A DNA stretch of 7,879 bases from an uncultured Lachnospiraceae bacterium. GTDB taxonomy: Bacteria; Bacillota; Clostridia; Lachnospirales; Lachnospiraceae. The DNA lies in NCBI GenBank assembly GCA_910588535.1, contig CAJUOO010000096.1:1-7879 (forward strand). The letters are read 5' to 3'. Position numbers and translations under genes: made by a program. This document shows, one piece after another, positions 1 through 5,823 of this stretch (positions within the stretch are counted from its first letter, which is position 1; each line of letters starts with the position of its first letter). The notes under the pieces are model-generated. The model searched no databases. It was not told where the DNA came from and saw only the letters and a program-made list of their open reading frames with translations.

Positions 1-613
1 CTTGGCTAAAATGCTTGCATCCAAAAAATCCACGGTGCGCGGAGAGCGGACTTGGATGAGGCGCCATTAAAATCAAATGCTTAGGATTTGTCAGCATCTT
101 TTTTTTGCTCTGTGCAGGCTTCCCCCACAGCATATATACAATAGGTCTATCCTGCTCATTCAGCACGCGGATTGCAGCGTTTGTAAACTCCTCCCAGCCG
201 ATCCCCTGATGGGAATTTGGTTGATGGGCGCGCACGGTAAGTACAGTATTTAAAAGCATCACTCCCTCTTTTGCCCACTTCTCCAGATAGCCATGGTTTG
301 GTATGGAGCAGCCCAGATCATCTTTAAGCTCTTTATAAATATTTACCAGAGAGGGAGGCACATCCACATCCGGCTTAACTGAAAAACACAGCCCATGTGC
401 CTGACCAACATTATGATATGGGTCCTGACCCAAAATTACCACCTTCACATCATGCAGCGGCGTGAGATGGAATGCATTAAACACATCCTCTGCTGCCGGA
501 AAAATCTGTTGTGTATTATATTCTTCCTTAACCTTCTGATATAATGCTGCATAATATGGTTTTTTAAATTCTTCACTGAGCGGCTCTGCCCAATCGTTCG
601 TAATTGCACTCAT
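1..613 (-). CDS. ung: Uracil-DNA glycosylase (family 1), 3' end cut off by window edge
   Basis: This cytoplasmic base-excision-repair enzyme removes uracil from DNA. The reverse-strand reading gives 204 residues with no stop before the window edge. Family 1 enzymes are usually about 220-230 residues, so roughly 20 C-terminal residues are missing. All signature motifs are visible: GQDPYH at residues 62-67 with the catalytic Asp64 and Tyr66, the uracil-stacking Phe77 in LCFSV, LLNTVLTVR at 120-128 with the uracil-contacting Asn122, and HPSPLSAHRGFFG at 186-198, whose His186 is the second catalytic residue and whose tail forms the DNA-intercalating loop. The ATG is preceded by AAGGAG at 8-nt spacing and lies 13 nt after the hisF stop, so it is the last visible gene of the hisH-hisF group. 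Identity is very secure. The link to histidine genes is positional, not functional. Confidence 0.97.
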   Translation of the reverse strand, partial: MSAITNDWAEPLSEEFKKPYYAALYQKVKEEYNTQQIFPAAEDVFNAFHLTPLHDVKVVILGQDPYHNVGQAHGLCFSVKPDVDVPPSLVNIYKELKDDLGCSIPNHGYLEKWAKEGVMLLNTVLTVRAHQPNSHQGIGWEEFTNAAIRVLNEQDRPIVYMLWGKPAQSKKKMLTNPKHLILMAPHPSPLSAHRGFFGCKHFSQ

Positions 614-626
614 AATCTGACTCCTT

Positions 627-1388
627 CTAAATTCGTACTGATACACCCTTTTGTCTCAGGTATTCTTTTAACTTTGTTATCTCAAGCTCTTTGTAGTGAA
701 ACAGCGAAGCTGCCAACGCCGCGTCCGCCCGTCCCTCTGTCAATACATCATAAAAATGCTCCATGCTGCCCGCTCCGCCGGAAGCGATCACCGGTATCGC
801 CACCTGCTCTGATATCGTGCGTGTCAGCTCTAGATCATAACCATCCTTTGTGCCATCACAGTCCATGCTGGTAAGCAGGATCTCCCCAGCTCCCAGCTTA
901 TCTACTTGAAGTGCCCACTCCACTGCATCGATTCCCATATCCACTCTTCCGCCGTTTTTATAGATATTCCAGCCAGAGCCATCCTCACGCCTCTTCGCGT
1001 CAATCGCAACCACCACACATTGACTGCCAAATTTATCTGCCGCCTCCGAAATAAGCGCAGGATTCATAATTGCAGCAGAATTGATCGCAACCTTATCCGC
1101 ACCCTCTCTGAGAATTGTGCGAAAATCTTCCACGGTTCGGATTCCGCCACCCACTGTAAAAGGAATAAAAATCGTCTCCGCTACCTTTCGAACCATATCG
1201 ATCTGAATCTGTCTCGCATCGGAAGAGGCTGTAATATCAAGAAATACAAGCTCATCGGCACCTGCTTCACCATATATCCTTGCGACTTCAATTGGATCAC
1301 CGGCATCCCGCAGATTCAAAAAATTAGTTCCCTTCACCACCCTTCCACTCTTAATATCCAGACAGGGAATTATACGTTTAGTAAACAT
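627..1388 (-). CDS. hisF: Imidazole glycerol phosphate synthase, cyclase subunit HisF
   Basis: HisF is the (beta-alpha)8-barrel cyclase subunit. It takes ammonia made by HisH and converts PRFAR to imidazole glycerol phosphate and AICAR, a step of histidine biosynthesis. The 253-residue product has the normal family length. The two catalytic aspartates are in place: Asp11 in IIPCLD and Asp130 in VVAIDAKR. The phosphate-binding glycine motifs FTVGGGIRT (residues 77-85) and VIASGGAGS are intact. The start chosen is the ATG giving MFTKRIIPCLD, preceded by GGAGGAGAGG. The frame stays open upstream to 1490, but that would add 34 residues, overlap hisH by 73 nt and find no homologous N-terminus in the family. 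It follows hisH by 29 nt and precedes ung by 13 nt. hisA, hisI and the other his genes are not adjacent here. Confidence 0.97.
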   Translation of the reverse strand: MFTKRIIPCLDIKSGRVVKGTNFLNLRDAGDPIEVARIYGEAGADELVFLDITASSDARQIQIDMVRKVAETIFIPFTVGGGIRTVEDFRTILREGADKVAINSAAIMNPALISEAADKFGSQCVVVAIDAKRREDGSGWNIYKNGGRVDMGIDAVEWALQVDKLGAGEILLTSMDCDGTKDGYDLELTRTISEQVAIPVIASGGAGSMEHFYDVLTEGRADAALAASLFHYKELEITKLKEYLRQKGVSVRI

Positions 1389-1417
1389 CCTCTCCTCCAT
1401 TCTTAAGCGTCTCAGCC

Positions 1418-2023
1418 CTATAAAACCATCGCAAAATTTTTCAGAATCTTCAAGCCTACATCCCCACTTTTTTCTGGGTGAAATTGGCATGCAAAGATAT
1501 TGTCCTTCTCTATGGACGCATGGATGGAAACGCCATATTCCGCTGTCGCCTTCACAATTGAGGTATCAAAAGCCTTTAAATAATAAGAATGGACAAAATA
1601 TACATAAGGCTCCCTCTCTATTCCATGAAATAATGTTCCACCCTCTGCAAGCTTTAATGAATTCCATCCAATATGCGGAATCTTTAGCCCTGTATCAGGA
1701 ATCCTTACGATCTCTCCCCTTAAAATGCCCAATCCCTTCGCCTTCGGACTCTCCTCGCTTCGCTCAAACAAAAGTTGAAGTCCAAGACAGATTCCAAGAA
1801 AAGGGGTTCCCTTGTCAACAATCTCATATATGGTATCCACAAGTTGATAACGATGTAATTTTTCCATCGCATCCCCGAAAGCACCCACTCCCGGAAGAAT
1901 CACCCCATCTGCACCCAAAAGTGTCTCTCTCTCCCTCGTGATAATGGACAATTCGCCCAAGCTGGAGAGCGCCTTCTGCACACTTCCAAGGTTCCCTGCA
2001 TCATAATCAATAATCGCTATCAT
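1418..2023 (-). CDS. hisH: Imidazole glycerol phosphate synthase, glutaminase subunit HisH
   Basis: HisH is the class I glutamine amidotransferase partner of HisF. It hydrolyses glutamine and channels ammonia through the HisF barrel. The protein has 201 residues, the normal length. The catalytic triad is visible: Cys79 in the nucleophile elbow GICLGLQ, with His182 and Glu184 in FHPEKS. The oxyanion-strand motif PGVGAFGDAM (residues 44-53) and the N-terminal IDYDAGNLGSV typical of HisH are present. The ATG has GGAGAGG upstream, and this ribosome binding site overlaps the TAA stop of the preceding membrane-protein gene (14-nt gap), so translation of the two is probably coupled. Diverged HisH/HisF pairs exist in surface-sugar pathways, but nothing here points to one: the motifs are canonical and no sugar genes are adjacent. 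Confidence 0.96.
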   Translation of the reverse strand: MIAIIDYDAGNLGSVQKALSSLGELSIITRERETLLGADGVILPGVGAFGDAMEKLHRYQLVDTIYEIVDKGTPFLGICLGLQLLFERSEESPKAKGLGILRGEIVRIPDTGLKIPHIGWNSLKLAEGGTLFHGIEREPYVYFVHSYYLKAFDTSIVKATAEYGVSIHASIEKDNIFACQFHPEKSGDVGLKILKNFAMVL

Positions 2024-2037
2024 CTATGTACCTCTCC

Positions 2038-3252
2038 TTATTGCAGGTAATTTGCACTATAAAGCTCCACCTCTCTGGTGTAATCATTCGTATTCTCAAG
2101 TGCACAAATCTGTCTTGCCCGCTCTTCATCTATGCCAAAATCGGTAGACAAGCTGTAAAGCAATGTCTCCTTCTGCGTTTGAAATTGCTCTCCCAAGTTA
2201 TATGCCTCAGCGTACTCCAAAGAATCATAGTAGATTGTCATTCCCTGAAGCAGAGCATGAAGTGCCTCTTTCGCCATCCCTAAGCTTCGGTAATTCACAT
2301 ATGCATCATATTGTCTGTCAAGACGCACTACCATGCGAACTTGATCGTAGAACATCTGATCCTCTTCTTTGATCTTCACACCTGCCAGACATTCATATGC
2401 TTCTTTATATTTATGATTGACAAAGTTTTTATGTGCTGTGTCAAGTGCAAAATTATAAGCATAAACATTCGAAAGCATTGTGACAGATATTGTAAGCACT
2501 GTGATCACTGTAATTAAAAACATAACAAATGCTGGCTTTAACTTCACCCGCTCCTCCGGGGGGCGCGCCGCCGCTAGTTCCGCTTTCTTTGCCTTCTTCT
2601 CCTCACGGATTCTTGCCTGCTCTTCCTTGCGTTTCTGAGCGGCCTCCTTCTTTGCGGCATCTGAGACTTTTTTGTCCTCCGCCTTCTGCGCCTTTGCCTT
2701 CTGCTTTTCCTCTGCTTCTCTCGCCTTTTTCTGCGCCTTCTCTTCCTTCTTCTTCTTTTCCTTCTCCTCTTCCTCTACGGGATCGACAACCTCCACTTTA
2801 AAAAAGACATTTTTAAGTTTTTCGGAAAAGCTTCCTTCTTTTTTCTTTGACTTTTTCGTTTTTGTCTTTTTCTGCTTTTCTGGCTTGGTCTCTTCAGATT
2901 CCTCCAAGGTTTCTCCCTTGATCTCCTGCACAATTGAATCAAGTGAATCCAGCAGATCCTTATCTTCAGGAGGAAGATGATCAAAAACTCCCTGATTTCC
3001 TAAGACATCCTCTCCAGCCTGCTCATTCTCAATTAATTGATCCATCGAGATATCCCGATAAGAAGGGGGCTTCATGCCATCTAGCCCTTCGCGCATCATC
3101 TCCTGAACCTTACGCTCAGCCTCCTCTTCCATCTCGGCATCTGACATAACCTTTATGCTCTTTTCTTTCTCGACCTGACTTTCCTCTCCTCCATTAACCT
3201 TCGCCAACAGACTATCTAAGTATTCCTCTTCCGAAAAATTTTCATTCGCCAC
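2038..3252 (-). CDS. Unrecognised Lys/Glu-rich single-pass membrane protein with TPR-like outer domain
   Basis: I do not recognise a named family. The 404-residue product (numbering from the GTG at 3252) has three parts. Residues 1-117 are acidic and probably disordered. Residues ~118-237 are extremely rich in Lys, Glu and Ala (runs such as EEEEKEKKKKEEKAQKKA), low-complexity and likely helical, in the manner of TolA-type linkers. Residues ~241-265 form one hydrophobic membrane segment (FVMFLITVITVLTISVTML). The final ~139 residues look helical and TPR-like (AHKNFVNHKYKEAYECLAG). The many lysines before the membrane segment suggest that the long charged part is cytoplasmic and the C-terminal domain outside. 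It is the first gene after a good promoter and lies 14 nt before hisH. A role in histidine synthesis does not follow from this. A scaffold or envelope-sensing role is a guess only. Confidence 0.85.
   Translation of the reverse strand: MANENFSEEEYLDSLLAKVNGGEESQVEKEKSIKVMSDAEMEEEAERKVQEMMREGLDGMKPPSYRDISMDQLIENEQAGEDVLGNQGVFDHLPPEDKDLLDSLDSIVQEIKGETLEESEETKPEKQKKTKTKKSKKKEGSFSEKLKNVFFKVEVVDPVEEEEKEKKKKEEKAQKKAREAEEKQKAKAQKAEDKKVSDAAKKEAAQKRKEEQARIREEKKAKKAELAAARPPEERVKLKPAFVMFLITVITVLTISVTMLSNVYAYNFALDTAHKNFVNHKYKEAYECLAGVKIKEEDQMFYDQVRMVVRLDRQYDAYVNYRSLGMAKEALHALLQGMTIYYDSLEYAEAYNLGEQFQTQKETLLYSLSTDFGIDEERARQICALENTNDYTREVELYSANYLQ
2736..2776 (-). repeat. 41-nt uninterrupted homopurine tract inside coding sequence
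   Basis: The plus strand is pure C/T from 2736 to 2776, so the coding strand is pure A/G. It encodes part of the Lys/Glu-rich linker (AAG, AAA, GAG, GAA codons). Such mirror-like homopurine runs can slip in replication, form triplex structures, and contain internal GGAG/AAGGA sequences that resemble ribosome binding sites. The flanking 2580-2910 is also strongly pyrimidine-biased on the plus strand. Confidence 0.8.
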
Positions 3253-3260
3253 GTTTTTCA

Positions 3261-3265
3261 CTCCT
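3261..3265 (-). promoter_or_regulatory. Shine-Dalgarno AGGAG deciding a GTG start at 3252
   Basis: The transcript reads AGGAG followed by 8 nt and then GTG GCG AAT. An in-frame GTG three codons earlier (3261) overlaps this AGGAG and would have no ribosome binding site of its own at workable spacing. I therefore start the charged membrane protein at 3252. Confidence 0.7.
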
Positions 3266-3285
3266 CACTCACTTCATCTTTGCCT

Positions 3286-3314
3286 ATTTTAGCACATAAT
3301 CACTAATTTAACAA
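3286..3314 (-). promoter_or_regulatory. Sigma-A-type promoter for the membrane protein-hisH-hisF-ung group
   Basis: The -35 box TTGTTA (3309-3314) and -10 box TAAAAT (3286-3291) are separated by exactly 17 nt, and the -10 is extended by TGC. The -35 box lies within the last codons of the upstream sirtuin-like gene. Transcription would start about 25-30 nt before the GTG start. No operator or riboswitch is evident in the short leader, and no T-box or histidine leader peptide is seen. Confidence 0.6.
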
Positions 3315-4013
3315 CTCAGATATTCGTCCTAAAAAGCTTATGCTGTCCTCCTTGACAGAATATGCTCTCTCTCTAACTTCCATCTGCGGCAATATCCGAT
3401 TCACCCTGACAAATGTCGATTTCTGGTTGATAAATGCTATCTTTTCAAAGGGCCAACGGATGACCGTCGGCGTCTCAAAACCCTCTCCAAGCTCCAGAAG
3501 AACAATTTTGCGATTGATTGTTCTCTGAAGCCATCTAGTATATATTTCCCATTGCTTCTGATACCCTACCTCATTATATGGCTTGCTCGCTATAATATTC
3601 AGCCTGCCTTGTCCTTGACAGACTGGGCAGGTAATGCTGCTGTCTGCAAGAAGTGCTTCCTCAATATCCCATACCCCATGTGATGCCTCCTCACATTGCA
3701 TGCGAAAAACACTGCCACAAGGAGATACTATGCGATTTTCATCAAATCCCATATGTTCTAACATATTGTCTGTATTCGTAGTGACAATGAAATAATCCTT
3801 CTCCTCTGTCAGCCTCTTAATTATCTGGTAAGCATTAAAATATGGTTCTATGGCAGTCCTGTTTTCACTTAGCATCCAACACAATTTTTTTGCATACTCG
3901 ATGGAATTAGGCGCCGCTCCAACCTTTTTTTCATCCACCTGAAGCTCTCGCCCTATGCCAATTAAAAGCACTGGGCTTTCCTTCAGCTTCTCAAATATTT
4001 CCTGATATTCCAT
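3303..4013 (-). CDS. Divergent sirtuin-like (Sir2-fold) protein with altered catalytic and zinc residues
   Basis: The 236-residue protein follows the Sir2 layout: a Rossmann start with LLIGIGREL (residues 16-24, where sirtuins have a GAGxS-type loop), FIVTTNTDNMLE (75-86, matching the TQNID NAD-binding loop with Asn80 and Asp82 kept), a zinc-module-like stretch with CPVC at 129-132, and the late VLLELGEGFETPTVIRWPF (171-189), which corresponds to the 'lGTSl..P' strand and resembles the macrodomain-linked SirTM class. Two features are odd. The catalytic His-Gly position reads Cys99-Gly100, and the first zinc pair has only Cys107, with Ala110 at the expected second cysteine. It may be an ADP-ribosyltransferase-type sirtuin, a binder or an inactive relative; deacetylase activity is doubtful. 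The usual SirTM partners (macrodomain, lipoyl-carrier and ligase genes) are absent. The ATG has AGGAGAG upstream. A terminator after cheV separates it from that gene. Confidence 0.72.
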   Translation of the reverse strand: MEYQEIFEKLKESPVLLIGIGRELQVDEKKVGAAPNSIEYAKKLCWMLSENRTAIEPYFNAYQIIKRLTEEKDYFIVTTNTDNMLEHMGFDENRIVSPCGSVFRMQCEEASHGVWDIEEALLADSSITCPVCQGQGRLNIIASKPYNEVGYQKQWEIYTRWLQRTINRKIVLLELGEGFETPTVIRWPFEKIAFINQKSTFVRVNRILPQMEVRERAYSVKEDSISFLGRISELLN

Positions 4014-4212
4014 TGTACTGTTATCTCTCCTAGTTCATTTCTCTGAACAAGCAAACAGAGAAGCTTTCTTCTCCACCCGCGATCCATATATGACTGTCTA
4101 AAATATCTTGAACCCTTTATGCAAGGGAGCAGGGAACACTCATCTCGACCACTCACCGCAGCTCCCGTGCACTGCCGCTTTTGCGACAAATTTCCCTAAC
4201 ACAAAACAGCGC
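4014..4212 (-). other. Non-coding leader or spacer before the sirtuin-like gene
   Basis: About 200 nt lie between the cheV terminator and the sirtuin-like start codon. The transcript strand can form several short hairpins: GGGAGC with GCTCCC (6 bp, long loop), CCCTT with AAGGG (5-nt loop), and GAGAAG-AAAG-CTTCTC. I could not match them to a known riboswitch, T-box or tRNA. No convincing sigma-A promoter is seen; a weak TATATG is the best -10. A 68-codon frame starting at a TTG (4189) runs through the region and into the sirtuin-like gene, but it lacks a good ribosome binding site. Confidence 0.4.
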
Positions 4213-4255
4213 ATAAAAATCGAAAAACTGCTGCACCTGTTATCGTGCAACAGTT
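4213..4255 (-). terminator. Rho-independent terminator after cheV
   Basis: On the minus strand, AACTGTTGCAC pairs with GTGCAGCAGTT (11 bp with one G-U) around an 8-nt loop. A TTTTT run follows, with a second TTTTT seven to eight nt later. It begins about 22 nt after the cheV stop codon and should separate cheV transcription from the sirtuin-like gene. Confidence 0.88.
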
Positions 4256-4277
4256 CTCAGCCCAACATATCTTTGCT

Positions 4278-5180
4278 CTAGCTTCTTAATATTTTATCCA
4301 ACTCCATCACCAGATTTCCTATCTCTGGCTTTGAGAGCTGCGCATTCGCACCCAAGGATTCTCCCTTCCTTCTCATATCATCATTAAGCAAGGACGAGAA
4401 AATAATAACTGGAATATCCTTTAATACCGCATCATCACGCACTAACTTTAGCAGGCGATGTCCATCCATCTGTGGCATCTCAATATCTGTGATAATACAG
4501 TGAACCTTCTCATCCACAGTACCATCTTTTTTGTATTCATTCAGCTTATCCCATGCTTCTTTTCCGTTGACATTCTTCTGAATATTTGTATAACCAGCCT
4601 TCTCCAAACAGTCTGTGATCAGACGCATCAACAGCGCAGAGTCCTCTGCTATCATAATCGGCTCTTCGTTTCTGCTTCTGCCCTCCAAATACTCAATATC
4701 AGACACCTTAAGTCCTGTCTCTGGGCTGATATCAGACACAATCTTCTCAAAATCAAGAATTACAACCAGATGATCATTCCACTTCACAATACCTGTGGCA
4801 AGCGCAGCATCCTGACTTCCCACCGTCTTATCTGGCACAATAATATCGCTCCATGAAAATCTGTTAATCCCGTAGATCTTATGTACGCGGAAGGAGACAT
4901 TCAGCTTGTTAAAATTTGTGATAATAAACATGTCTCTCTCTGCATCTTCCGAATTTGGAAGCCCCAGCACCTGCGCAAGATTAATTGCCGTGATAATGGC
5001 ATCTCTTGGAATAAAAACTCCCTCCACACAGGGATGAGAATTTGGGATCATCGTGACTGGCTCACTGTTGATTATCTCGCGGACCTTCGCCACGTTAATT
5101 CCATAATAATTTCCACTCACGTCAAAGATAAGAAGCTCCAGCTCATTTGTCCCGCTTTCCAGCAAAATATTGGTATCCAT
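4278..5180 (-). CDS. cheV: CheV chemotaxis coupling protein (CheW domain plus receiver domain)
   Basis: CheV is a cytoplasmic adaptor that, like CheW, connects methyl-accepting chemoreceptors to the kinase CheA. Its receiver domain is phosphorylated by CheA for adaptation. The 300-residue product has the family length. Residues ~12-155 are the CheW-like domain (LLIFDVSGNYYGINVAKVREI; VEGVFIPRD...ITAINLAQVLG). Residues ~174-298 are a receiver domain with the acidic pair Glu179-Asp180, phospho-acceptor Asp232 in TDIEMPQMDG, Ser262 in IIFSS, and Lys284 in LSKPE, all needed for phosphotransfer. The ATG is preceded by GGAGG at 8-nt spacing. It has its own promoter (5246-5274) and a strong terminator, so it is likely a single-gene transcript. 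Its presence implies chemotaxis and probably flagella encoded elsewhere. Confidence 0.95.
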   Translation of the reverse strand: MDTNILLESGTNELELLIFDVSGNYYGINVAKVREIINSEPVTMIPNSHPCVEGVFIPRDAIITAINLAQVLGLPNSEDAERDMFIITNFNKLNVSFRVHKIYGINRFSWSDIIVPDKTVGSQDAALATGIVKWNDHLVVILDFEKIVSDISPETGLKVSDIEYLEGRSRNEEPIMIAEDSALLMRLITDCLEKAGYTNIQKNVNGKEAWDKLNEYKKDGTVDEKVHCIITDIEMPQMDGHRLLKLVRDDAVLKDIPVIIFSSLLNDDMRRKGESLGANAQLSKPEIGNLVMELDKILRS

Positions 5181-5245
5181 TAATAATTCCTCCGTCCTTT
5201 AGTATCACATGCTATCTGTTTTCAGCACAACACTTATTTATAGTC

Positions 5246-5274
5246 ATTATAGCATATAGTTTCTAAAAATACAA
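5246..5274 (-). promoter_or_regulatory. Sigma-A-type promoter for cheV
   Basis: A perfect -10 TATAAT (5246-5251) extended by TGC lies 17 nt downstream of a weak -35 TTGTAT (5269-5274). The 5' leader to the cheV start is about 60 nt. It is not a sigma-D (flagellar) promoter by eye: I see no TAAA/GCCGATAA pair. Confidence 0.65.
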
Positions 5275-5295
5275 ATAGCTTTCTGCTTGTTTATC

Positions 5296-5322
5296 AAAAA
5301 CACCCTACAGCTCTCAGCCGTA
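5296..5322 (-). terminator. Possible weak terminator after the bactofilin gene
   Basis: TACGGCT pairs with AGCTGTA (7 bp including one G-U) around a 3-nt loop, about 17 nt after the bactofilin stop. A TTTTT run follows, but only after a GGGTG gap, so termination may be inefficient and some read-through into cheV is possible. Confidence 0.45.
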
Positions 5323-5339
5323 ATTCTCTATGTATCACC

Positions 5340-5732
5340 CTATTCAGACATTGTGATAGAAAGCTCTGGCTTTTCCACTTGCTTTTCCATTCGGCAATTC
5401 CCCTGAAAGGAAGCTCCCTCTTCCATCACAAGCACCTTCGTGTTGATATCTCCAATCAGAACCCCCGTGCGGTTAAGCTCCAGCCTAGAGGTAATAAAAG
5501 TATTTCCCTGCATATTTCCCGCGATCAAAAGCTCCTCTGCATAGACATCACCGACCACTTTACCCTTTTCCCCGATCACAACCTGATTCGCGGACTGAAT
5601 GGTTCCCTTAAAATCACCCTCAATGCGAAGGGTAGTCGTTTTAATGGTTCCCTCAAATTCACTCCCCTCACCGAGAATCGTGTGCGTCATAGTAGATGCT
5701 CCTGCGATACTTTTCTTTTCTTTCATAAACAT
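5340..5732 (-). CDS. Bactofilin family cytoskeletal protein
   Basis: Bactofilins polymerise without nucleotide into membrane-associated filaments and scaffold cell-wall enzymes, influencing cell shape, stalks or polarity. The 130-residue product has a short N-terminal tail, a central right-handed beta-helix core at ~18-114 built from short glycine- and valine-rich turns (HTILGEGSEFEGTI, LRIEGDFKGTI, VVIGEKGKVVGDV, LLIAGNMQGNTF, LELNRTGVLIGDI, LVMEEGASFQGNC), and a short acidic tail. This is the normal bactofilin architecture. The start is ambiguous: ATG at 5732, or ATG two codons later (5726, MKEKKSIAG). The only ribosome-site-like sequences are GGTGA and AAAGG, which do not settle it. It follows the M23 peptidase by 91 nt with no terminator between them, so the two are probably co-transcribed. 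Bactofilin-M23 pairing is a recurring arrangement in bacteria. Confidence 0.93.
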   Translation of the reverse strand: MFMKEKKSIAGASTMTHTILGEGSEFEGTIKTTTLRIEGDFKGTIQSANQVVIGEKGKVVGDVYAEELLIAGNMQGNTFITSRLELNRTGVLIGDINTKVLVMEEGASFQGNCRMEKQVEKPELSITMSE

Positions 5733-5823
5733 ATCTTCACCAAACCTTTCTTACATTTCCTATTCAAAACATAAGGGCAAATACCCATTGTTTTCCTTAA
5801 TTTTTCCGTTATTCCTTCTACCA

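Noticed and set aside
1389..1490. Upstream extension of hisF adding 34 residues
   Set aside because: It overlaps hisH, has no match to the HisF N-terminus, and a strong GGAGG site precedes the internal ATG at 1388.
674..1941. Several plus-strand frames of 66-166 codons opposite hisF and hisH
   Set aside because: They lie opposite confidently identified genes, lack ribosome binding sites and show no protein-like motifs.
2529..2980. Plus-strand open frames rich in Ser, Pro and Phe
   Set aside because: They are the complement of the Lys/Glu-rich coding sequence; the skewed composition removes stops in other frames.
4090..4165. tRNA-Ser-like look on the minus strand (GAGTGGTCGAG followed later by GGGTTCAAG)
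   Set aside because: No acceptor stem, D-stem or proper anticodon stem can be paired; the likeness is confined to short strings.
3983..4189. 68-codon frame starting at TTG ahead of the sirtuin-like gene
   Set aside because: It has a TTG start with a weak ribosome site, overlaps the next gene by 31 nt and has no recognisable motif; kept only as a note in the leader entry.
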